NCBI RefSeq assembly: GCF_000832125.1
Contig: NZ_JPRK01000015.1
Coordinates: 161,760 to 225,759 of the forward strand
Source: Flavobacterium hibernum
GTDB lineage: Bacteria; Bacteroidota; Bacteroidia; Flavobacteriales; Flavobacteriaceae
Direction of reading: 5' to 3'
DNA length: 64,000 nucleotides
A program made the position numbers and the translations under genes. The notes beneath the pieces were generated by a model. It was not told where the DNA came from and did not search any database. It saw nothing but the letters and a program-made list of their open reading frames with translations. Position 1 is the stretch's first letter. Each line of letters starts with the position of its first letter. Positions 57,815 through 64,000 of the stretch are shown here, one piece after another.

Positions 57815-59128
57815 ATGTCAGATTCCAAAAAGAACCAATTACAAAAAACTTTAGGATTCAGCTTTAATATTGCTGTATTAATTGGAGGAACTATTGGAGT
57901 TGGAATTTTGCGAACTCCTGGCGAAATCGCCGCCATGTTAGACAGTTATTGGCTGATTATTGCTTCTTGGCTCTTTGGTGGTTTATTTGTGTTAATAGGT
58001 GCCAATTCATACGCTGAACTGGCAACAATGTTGCCTAAAGCTGGAGGATCTTACAATTATATTAAAAAGGCCTTTGGCAATTATGCCGGTTTCCTTTCGG
58101 GTTGGTACGATTATATTACCAATGCCATTCCACCTGCTTTTTATTGTATTGTAATTAGTGAATATATTATTATTTTATTTCCGAGTCTTAAAAACTATTC
58201 GACCGAAATGGCTATTTCTCTACTAATCGCTTTTGTGTTTTTGCATTTAAGCGGAGTAAAAAACGGAAGTACGATTCAACAAATTACCAGTTTATTAAAA
58301 GTTATTTGTTTTTTTGCCTTAGTCGTCGCTTGTTTTATGTATTCGGGCGTGAAATTAGAACCAATTCCAAAAAATGATACAGCGGTTCAAATTGGTTTAA
58401 TCTTTGGCTTTTTTAAATCACTTCAGCTTATCATCGGAACTTATAATGGTTGGAATGCTGTTTGCTTTTTTGCCGAAGAAAATGATGATCCGGGCAAAAA
58501 TATTCCGAAATCTTTGTTTAGCGGAGTTTTACTGGTTATTGCCATTTACGTTTTAATAAACGTTGCTTTTTTTTGTATTCTGCCAGTCGAAAATGTAGCA
58601 AAATCTAATTTGGCTGCCGCCGATGTTGCCAATATTATCTTTGGAAAAAATGGTGCCATTATCGTTACGGTAATTTCAATTTTCTCTTTAATAAGTATTC
58701 TGAATGCTTTTATGATGATTCCGCCAAGAATTTTGTACGGATTAAGTCGTGATGGCTTTTTTATTAAAAAAGGAACAACAGTAAACAAAGGCGGAACTCC
58801 AATTGTAGCGCTATTGATTTCTTCTTTATTTAGTTTGTTTTTGATTTGTATTGGTTCATTCAAAATCCTTTTTTCATTCGCCGCTTTTACCTCTATTATT
58901 GTTTGGGGATTAGCTTATTGCTCTCTTTTAAAATTAAGAGTTTCAGAACCTGATTTACCTCGACCATATCGCTCGTTTTGGTATCCATGGACCACTATTC
59001 TGGCTATTATAGTTTCATTAGCATTACTTATTGGATTTATTTTTAGTGATCCTCAAAACTTCATGATTATTATAGGTATTACGGCAATTTCTTATCCTTT
59101 GTTTTTGGTATTAAAAAAAAGGAAGTAA
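57815..59128 (+). CDS. APC family amino-acid permease
   Basis: 437 residues, 12 transmembrane helices. The APC signature GGTIGVGILRTPGEIAAML is in helix 1 (unwound substrate region), and LATMLPKAGGSYNYIKKAFGNYAGFLSGWYDY spans helices 2-3. GTYNGWNAVCFFAEENDDPGKNIPKSL follows helix 6. The family takes up amino acids or exchanges them for polyamines. Substrate not resolved. It lies between the TonB receptor and a repeat region; no operon partners. Confidence 0.9.
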   Translation: MSDSKKNQLQKTLGFSFNIAVLIGGTIGVGILRTPGEIAAMLDSYWLIIASWLFGGLFVLIGANSYAELATMLPKAGGSYNYIKKAFGNYAGFLSGWYDYITNAIPPAFYCIVISEYIIILFPSLKNYSTEMAISLLIAFVFLHLSGVKNGSTIQQITSLLKVICFFALVVACFMYSGVKLEPIPKNDTAVQIGLIFGFFKSLQLIIGTYNGWNAVCFFAEENDDPGKNIPKSLFSGVLLVIAIYVLINVAFFCILPVENVAKSNLAAADVANIIFGKNGAIIVTVISIFSLISILNAFMMIPPRILYGLSRDGFFIKKGTTVNKGGTPIVALLISSLFSLFLICIGSFKILFSFAAFTSIIVWGLAYCSLLKLRVSEPDLPRPYRSFWYPWTTILAIIVSLALLIGFIFSDPQNFMIIIGITAISYPLFLVLKKRK

Positions 59129-59475
59129 CACCTATTTTGTCATTTCGACGAAGGAGAAATCTTCGCAAGTAGCTCGACAAAGATTGGCGACAATATTGAA
59201 CGCGGATGACGCGGATTCGCTTTGCGAAAACGCAGATTAAAACGGATTTTATCAGTTCAATCTTGTCATTTCTCCTTTTAATCGAAATAACAAAACCTTT
59301 ATCCTTAATAAATCTCAGAACTGTGCCGTTGCAGGAGATTTGTTCATCATAGCGTTCCAGAGGAACAAATTATATTGTAGGGATGGATTTCAATCCGTCC
59401 TTCGCAATCAAAATCGTCAATCTTTGTCGAGCTTCTTATGTGATTTCTCCTTCTTCGAAATGACAAAAGTCTACA
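59129..59475. repeat. Family B and F repeat fragments
   Basis: Family B piece at 59137-59200 (GTCATTTCGACGAAGGAGAA), a remnant near 59265-59290, family F in inverted sense near 59336-59405 (GGGATGGATTTCAATCCGTC), and a family B right end at 59416-59466 (GATTTCTCCTTCTTCGAAAT). No gene; a 106-codon frame starting at 59340 runs through the repeat and then antisense to valS. Confidence 0.65.
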
Positions 59476-59507
59476 AAAAAAGCTGTCCATTTGGACAGCT
59501 TTTATAT
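59474..59507 (-). terminator. Terminator of valS
   Basis: AAAAGCTGTCC-aaat-GGACAGCTTTTTTT on the minus strand. Confidence 0.88.
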
Positions 59508-59527
59508 TTAAAAAGAAAATCTAATTC

Positions 59528-62164
59528 TTATTTCAAACCAGCAATACTTTGCTCGATTGTAGCAATTTTTGCTAAAGCATCAGCCTCTTTTTGTTTTTCG
59601 TTTGCTAATACTTTTTCTGGTGCTCCGCCAACAAATTTCTCGTTTGATAACTTTGCCTGAACAGATTTTAAGAAACCTTGTGTATAAACTAACTCTGCAG
59701 TTAATTTTGCAACCTCAGCTTCAACATCAATGTTTCCTCCAGAAATCGGAATGAAATATTCATTTGATTTTACACGGAACGATAATGCTCCATCAACTTT
59801 TGCTGAAACGTATTCGAAAGCTGAAATATTTCCTAATTTCGTTACGATTGAATCAAAATAAGTCGAGATATTCTCGCTGTTGATTGCTTTTAATTCGATA
59901 GCATCTTTAAACGGAATATTTTTATCTTTTCTAATGGTTCTAATTCCTGAAATTACTTCGATTGTATTTTCAAAATCAGATATTAAAGTTGCATTAAACG
60001 ATTTTAATTCTGGCCAAGTCGAAACAATCAAAGCTTCTTCCGGAGTTCTATCGGCAATTAAATGCCAAATTTCCTCCGTTAAGAAAGGCATAAAAGGGTG
60101 AAGTAATTTCAAGTTGCTTTCAAGCATTTCGATAGCTTTATCAAACGTAGCTTTATCAATTGGTTGTTGGTAAGCTGGCTTGATCATTTCAAGGAACCAA
60201 GAACAGAAATCATCCCAAACCAATTTATAAATCGCCATTAATGAATCTGAAATTCTGTATTTTTCAAAATTATCTTCAATGTCAACCAAAGTTTGCTGCA
60301 ATTTAGCTTCGTACCATTCTATTGCTACTTTTGATGATTCTGGTTGCGCGATAGTTTCAGAAACTTCCCAACCTTTAATCAATTTAAAAGCATTCCAAAT
60401 CTTGTTTGAAAACGCTTTTCCTTGATTACATAATTCTTCATCAAACATAATATCGTTTCCAGCAGAAGCGCTCAAAAGCAATCCTACACGAACACCATCT
60501 GCACCAAATTTCTCGATCAAGTCTAAAGGATCAGGAGAGTTTCCTAATGATTTAGACATTTTACGACGTTGTTTGTCACGAACTAAACCTGTTAAATATA
60601 CATTTGTAAATGGTTTTTCGCCTGCATATTCATAACCTGCAATAATCATTCGGGCAACCCAGAAAAATAAAATATCTGGACCTGTAACTAAGTCATTTGT
60701 TGGATAGTAATATTTGTAATCTGCACTTTCCGGATCCATGATTCCGCCAAAAACTGACATCGGCCAAAGCCAAGATGAAAACCAAGTATCCAAGGCATCA
60801 ACATCTTGTCTTAAATTGTTAATGGTTAATTGTGAATTGTTAGTTCTTTCTTGTGCTAATTTTAAAGCGTCTTCGATATTTTCTGCAACAACGAAATCTT
60901 CTTTTCCGTCTCCGTAATAGTAAGCAGGAATTTGTTGTCCCCACCATAATTGACGAGAAATATTCCAATCGCGAATATTGTTTAACCAATGCGCGTAAGT
61001 ATTTTCGAAACGTTTTGGGTGCAATTTAATATCGCCGTCAACCAAAACCGATTTAATTGCCGGTTTTACTAAATCTTCCATTTTCAAAAACCATTGATCT
61101 GATAATCTTGGTTCGATTACAGCTTTGGTTCTTTCAGATGTTCCAACTTTATTTAAATGGATTTCGGTTTTTGCCAAAGCTCCAATTTCTTCTAACTCTT
61201 TTGCAATTTCAGTACGAACCACAAAACGGTCTTTTCCTTGATAATGCAATCCGAAACTATTTAATGTAGCATCTTCATTAAAAATATCAACGATTTCAAG
61301 ATTGTGCTTCTCTCCTAGCGTTTTATCATTCATGTCGTGCGCCGGAGTTACTTTTAAACATCCGGTTCCGAATTCTACATCAACATATTCATCTTCAATA
61401 ATAGGAATTACTCTACCACAAATAGGAACGATCGCTTTTTTACCTTTTAAGTGTGCAAAACGCTCGTCGTTTGGATTGATACAAATAGCAGTATCTCCAA
61501 AAATAGTTTCCGGACGCGTTGTTGCAATGGTTAAAAATTCCTCGCTTCCCTCAATTTTATAATTAAGGAAAAATAATTTCCCTTGTTGTTCTTCATAAAT
61601 AACTTCTTCGTCAGACAAAGTTGTTTTTGCTTCAGGATCCCAGTTTACCATACGGTAACCTCTATAGATTAATCCTTTATTATATAGGTCTACAAATGAT
61701 TTAATTACAGATGCCGACATATCAGGATCCATTGTAAATTTAGTTCGCTCCCAGTCGCAAGAAGCTCCCAGTTTTTTAAGCTGATCCAAGATTACACCAC
61801 CGTATTTATCTGTCCATTCCCAAGCGTGAGCTAAAAATTCTTCGCGAGTTAAATCATTTTTATTGATTCCTTCTGCTTTTAATTTTGCTACAACTTTTGC
61901 CTCAGTCGCAATAGATGCGTGATCTGTTCCCGGAACCCAACATGCATTGAATCCTTTAAGACGTGCGCGACGAATTAAAACATCCTGAATTGTATTGTTC
62001 AACATATGCCCCATGTGAAGGACTCCAGTGACGTTTGGCGGAGGAATTACAATTGTATAAGGCGTTCTATGATCTGGCTCAGAATGAAAATAATTGTTTT
62101 TCATCCAGTAATCATACCATTTGTTCTCGATCGTTTTAGCGTCAAATTGTGCTGGAATACTCAT
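59528..62164 (-). CDS. valS: Valyl-tRNA synthetase
   Basis: 878 residues. Class I synthetase: HIGH motif as HMGH in PPNVTGVLHMGHMLNN, CP1 editing domain (TTRPETIFGDTAICINP), KMSKS motif in RRKMSKSLGNSPDP, anticodon-binding helices, and the C-terminal coiled-coil typical of ValRS (about 800-878). A short stretch near residue 445 (NNSQLTINN) is coded by DNA identical in style to a common intergenic AT minisatellite (CAATTCACAATTAAC), and may be a small in-frame insertion in a surface loop. Charges tRNA-Val. Confidence 0.96.
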   Translation of the reverse strand: MSIPAQFDAKTIENKWYDYWMKNNYFHSEPDHRTPYTIVIPPPNVTGVLHMGHMLNNTIQDVLIRRARLKGFNACWVPGTDHASIATEAKVVAKLKAEGINKNDLTREEFLAHAWEWTDKYGGVILDQLKKLGASCDWERTKFTMDPDMSASVIKSFVDLYNKGLIYRGYRMVNWDPEAKTTLSDEEVIYEEQQGKLFFLNYKIEGSEEFLTIATTRPETIFGDTAICINPNDERFAHLKGKKAIVPICGRVIPIIEDEYVDVEFGTGCLKVTPAHDMNDKTLGEKHNLEIVDIFNEDATLNSFGLHYQGKDRFVVRTEIAKELEEIGALAKTEIHLNKVGTSERTKAVIEPRLSDQWFLKMEDLVKPAIKSVLVDGDIKLHPKRFENTYAHWLNNIRDWNISRQLWWGQQIPAYYYGDGKEDFVVAENIEDALKLAQERTNNSQLTINNLRQDVDALDTWFSSWLWPMSVFGGIMDPESADYKYYYPTNDLVTGPDILFFWVARMIIAGYEYAGEKPFTNVYLTGLVRDKQRRKMSKSLGNSPDPLDLIEKFGADGVRVGLLLSASAGNDIMFDEELCNQGKAFSNKIWNAFKLIKGWEVSETIAQPESSKVAIEWYEAKLQQTLVDIEDNFEKYRISDSLMAIYKLVWDDFCSWFLEMIKPAYQQPIDKATFDKAIEMLESNLKLLHPFMPFLTEEIWHLIADRTPEEALIVSTWPELKSFNATLISDFENTIEVISGIRTIRKDKNIPFKDAIELKAINSENISTYFDSIVTKLGNISAFEYVSAKVDGALSFRVKSNEYFIPISGGNIDVEAEVAKLTAELVYTQGFLKSVQAKLSNEKFVGGAPEKVLANEKQKEADALAKIATIEQSIAGLK

Positions 62165-62428
62165 TTATTAGGATTGTTTATTCGTTAATTTGTTTAACTG
62201 TTGAATCGTTTTTTTGTTTAACTGTTTTTGCTTTGCGAACAATGCTTACCTATCATCAATCGATTAAACGAATTAACGATTAAACAATTAAACAAAAAAT
62301 TGGTTCAATTTTTGTAATTATAACTGACAGCAAAAGTAAATAATTAAGTACAGTATAAAAAGAGAAATAATAATTTGTGTATTAATTAAAACAAAGTATA
62401 TTTACTTACAACTTAAAAACAATTTCAA
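62165..62428. other. AT-rich gap with imperfect inverted repeat
   Basis: TTCGTTAATTTGTTTAACTG near 62183 and CGATTAAACGAATTAACGAT with TAAACAATTAAAC near 62263 form an imperfect palindrome of the simple AAACAATTAA type seen inside valS. No gene. TATATTTA at about 62397-62404 is a -7-like box for the next gene. Confidence 0.45.
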
Positions 62429-62809
62429 ATGAAAAATGTAGCCTCTTTTATTGTAATCGCATTGTTTTGTACAATAGGTTATGCTCAAAACGGCCCAAAA
62501 ATTGAATTTGCAGCCCAAGACAATACAATTGATTACGGAAAAATCTCAAAAGGTGACAATGGAGTTCGCTCTTTTGAATTTACAAACACGGGCGATGCGC
62601 CTCTTTTAATTACAGGTGCAGAATCTACAGTAAGTTCTATTGTTGTTACTAAACCTGCCGACGCAGTTATGCCAGGAAAAAAAGGTAAAATTGATGTAAA
62701 ATACAACATGGTTACTGGCCCAATTCGTAAAACAATTACGGTTGAAACTAACGCCGTAAACTATCCTGATGGTAGAGTTGCCTTAAAAATTAAAGGTGAA
62801 GTTTTATAA
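62429..62809 (+). CDS. DUF1573 secreted protein
   Basis: 126 residues. Signal peptide (IVIALFCTIGYAQ). A single Ig-like DUF1573 domain: DNTIDYGKISKGDNGVRSFEFTNTGDAPLLITGAESTVS ... ITVETNAVNYPDGRVALKIKGEV. The family is widespread in Bacteroidetes as single-domain periplasmic or surface proteins of unknown role. Monocistronic with a bidirectional terminator at 62832. Confidence 0.9.
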   Translation: MKNVASFIVIALFCTIGYAQNGPKIEFAAQDNTIDYGKISKGDNGVRSFEFTNTGDAPLLITGAESTVSSIVVTKPADAVMPGKKGKIDVKYNMVTGPIRKTITVETNAVNYPDGRVALKIKGEVL

Positions 62810-62831
62810 AAAAACAAAATCATAAATATAG

Positions 62832-62869
62832 CAAAAGCCGTTTCTAATTTAAGAAACGGCTTTTTTTTT
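62832..62869. terminator. Bidirectional terminator between convergent genes
   Basis: AAAAGCCGTTTCT-aattt-AAGAAACGGCTTTTTTTTT. It serves both the DUF1573 gene and the crystallin-like gene. A near copy with the same stem is at 63664. Confidence 0.88.
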
Positions 62870-62899
62870 AGCTTATGGTTACAAAAATATAATTGCTAA

Positions 62900-63574
62900 T
62901 TAATTGTTTACTGTAATTTTAAAAGATGACAACTGATCGTTCCATCTTATTTTTTTAGGAAACCTGTTCTTTAAAGTATAGTTTCTTAAATTCGTGACAT
63001 TAACTTCCAATTCATCAAGAGGAAAAGTTACTGAAGCTCCTTCAAAGTTTTTATCTCTAAATAGCGTTACATTATATTTATTTACCTGATCTACTTTGGC
63101 TAAGAACGAACTTATTTTATCGTTAAATCCGTTATAAATCGAAATATCAGGAACTTCTAATCCATCTTCAAATATTGGAAACCCCGCACTAGTCCCTAAA
63201 TTATTAATATCGTGATAAAAGATAATTTTATTATTTTGATTCGCTGATTTTGAAGTCGAATTATTTTTTTTAGTCAAACTCAACGTTTCTTCCAAATCTT
63301 TATAACTGTCGTAAAAAGTAAGACTTCCATCGGCATTTACATAAGTAGCTAAATTTGATAAATTTTGTATTTTTTGATATTGGGCAGCCGCAGTTTGATT
63401 GTCTAATACAAGAGTTCCATCGTTGTTCAATTTATAATTAGACTCGTATGATTTTCCGTTATATAAAAACTTTACGGAAGCATTCTTGTCAAGATTTGAA
63501 GATGCAACTTCATCATTACTACTACAAGACCACAATAAGCTTAAAGCTATAATACAAAATAATGTTTTTTTCAT
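62900..63574 (-). CDS. Lipoprotein with a C-terminal beta/gamma-crystallin domain
   Basis: 224 residues. Lipobox LLWSC, Cys17. Residues ~30-100 are a polar stalk. Residues ~116-222 form two Greek keys of a microbial beta/gamma-crystallin: IIFYHDINNLG with NDKISS (151-156), and NVTLFRDKNFEGASVTF with NDQLSS (212-217). Both six-residue motifs fit the calcium-binding consensus N/D-N/D-x-x-S/T-S, so a calcium-binding, membrane-anchored surface domain is predicted. The order follows the two-motif single-domain form. Its biological role is unknown. Transcribed alone, convergent with the DUF1573 gene. Confidence 0.75.
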   Translation of the reverse strand: MKKTLFCIIALSLLWSCSSNDEVASSNLDKNASVKFLYNGKSYESNYKLNNDGTLVLDNQTAAAQYQKIQNLSNLATYVNADGSLTFYDSYKDLEETLSLTKKNNSTSKSANQNNKIIFYHDINNLGTSAGFPIFEDGLEVPDISIYNGFNDKISSFLAKVDQVNKYNVTLFRDKNFEGASVTFPLDELEVNVTNLRNYTLKNRFPKKIRWNDQLSSFKITVNN

Positions 63575-63663
63575 TTTTTAACTGACTTAGATTAGAGACA
63601 AATATAATAATCTCATAATTAACAACACTTGTTTTCTTACAGAATCACCTGAATTAAAAAACA

Positions 63664-63699
63664 AGAAAAGCCGTTTCTAAATAAGAAAACGGCTTTTGA
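63664..63699 (-). terminator. Terminator-like hairpin, stem copy of 62832
   Basis: AAAAGCCGTTT and AAACGGCTTTT with a 10-base loop. It probably ends the minus-strand gene that enters from the right edge. Apart from this and a family B hairpin, 63575-63879 is empty. Confidence 0.65.
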
Positions 63700-63762
63700 T
63701 ATTATAAAAATATAGTAAGATTAAAAAAAACTTCAGCTCTACTCAAAGTAACCACAGCCATT

Positions 63763-63860
63763 GTCATTTCGACGAAGGAGAAATCTCCGCAAGTAACTCC
63801 GTAACGAAAACCTAATCTTTGTCGAGCTTCTCGCGGAGATTTCTCCTTCGTCGAAATGAC
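63763..63860. repeat. Family B repeat with perfect 28-base inverted ends
   Basis: Left arm 63763-63790 starts GTCATTTCGACGAAGGAGAA and right arm 63833-63860 is its exact reverse complement, with a 42-base loop. This is the best-preserved family B copy in the window. Confidence 0.85.
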
Positions 63861-63879
63861 AAAGATTGCAACCCTTATT

Positions 63880-64000
63880 TTATTTTTTACATTCTGTTGG
63901 ATCGAATTTATACTTTACATGATCAAAATCAATTGGTTTATCTTTTACAATATAGGTCACTCCCATTGTTGTTTGCATCGTTCCGTTTCCTAAAATAAGT
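63880..64000 (-). CDS. C-terminal end of a protein cut by the window edge
   Basis: Only the last 40 codons are inside the window (LILGNGTMQTTMGVTYIVKD ... FDPTECKK, stop at 63882-63880). The reading frame is open to the edge. Too short to assign; a beta-like pattern is visible. Downstream are a family B hairpin and a terminator. Confidence 0.6.
   Translation of the reverse strand, partial: LILGNGTMQTTMGVTYIVKDKPIDFDHVKYKFDPTECKK

Noticed and set aside
59340..59660. Plus-strand frame at the 3' end of valS
   Set aside because: It begins in repeat DNA and continues antisense to the valS coiled coil.
1..64000. tRNA or rRNA genes
   Set aside because: I looked for cloverleaf-like GC-rich blocks and CCA-type ends and saw none; a tRNAscan run would settle this.

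Overview
The window is chromosomal DNA from a flavobacterium, most likely Flavobacterium itself. It is AT-rich. Promoters have the Bacteroidetes form (a TAnnTTTG -7 box, sometimes with TTG about 19 bases upstream). There is a type IX secretion C-terminal sorting domain, many short Bacteroidetes DUF lipoproteins, TonB uptake and an IcmF-type mutase. I see no rRNA, tRNA, CRISPR array or prophage.

Layout. 0.4-6 kb: a TerC membrane protein, a T9SS-exported protein bracketed by two near-identical terminators, a collagen-motif lipoprotein, an esterase and an AraC regulator. 6-8.7 kb: three paralogous small secreted proteins. Two of them share a 19-base operator-like motif with the promoter of the AraC gene. 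8.7-10.5 kb: dense intergenic repeats around an XRE regulator and a small conserved protein. 10.5-16 kb: an ATPase-methyltransferase fusion and IcmF. 16-27.4 kb: L,D-transpeptidase, PurU, catalase, a tandem pair of candidate small RNAs, aldo/keto reductase with an AraC regulator, BtuF-like protein and PyrF.

27.5-36.3 kb: an OmpA/TSP3 envelope protein, then a stress and envelope cluster (Dps, CsbD, AraC-type regulator, response regulator plus CHASE3/PAS histidine kinase, DUF4142, porin, lmo0937-type peptide, YtxH, holin-like protein). 36.7-42.3 kb: release factor 1, two unknown secreted proteins, two REP-associated tyrosine transposases with nine REP palindromes, and a Gre/Rnk-like factor. 42.6-48.8 kb: small regulators, membrane proteins and lipoproteins of mostly unknown function. 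Two of the small genes have the same direct-repeat operator at the same promoter position. 48.9-64 kb: topoisomerase III, several DUF lipoproteins, an MFS exporter, a DUF4198 plus TonB-receptor uptake locus, an APC permease, valyl-tRNA synthetase, a DUF1573 protein, a beta/gamma-crystallin lipoprotein and the end of a truncated gene.

Much of the intergenic DNA consists of dispersed palindromic repeat families, called here A (GCAAAG type), B (GTCATTTCGA type), C (GAGCGTCTCG type), D (RAYT-linked REP), E and F. Housekeeping genes (prfA, valS, pyrF, topB, purU) are interspersed with accessory small genes. The best candidates for undescribed biology are the ATPase-methyltransferase fusion, the twin small RNAs, the AraC/secreted-paralogue regulon, the GTATACAACCGA operator pair and the RAYT/REP array.
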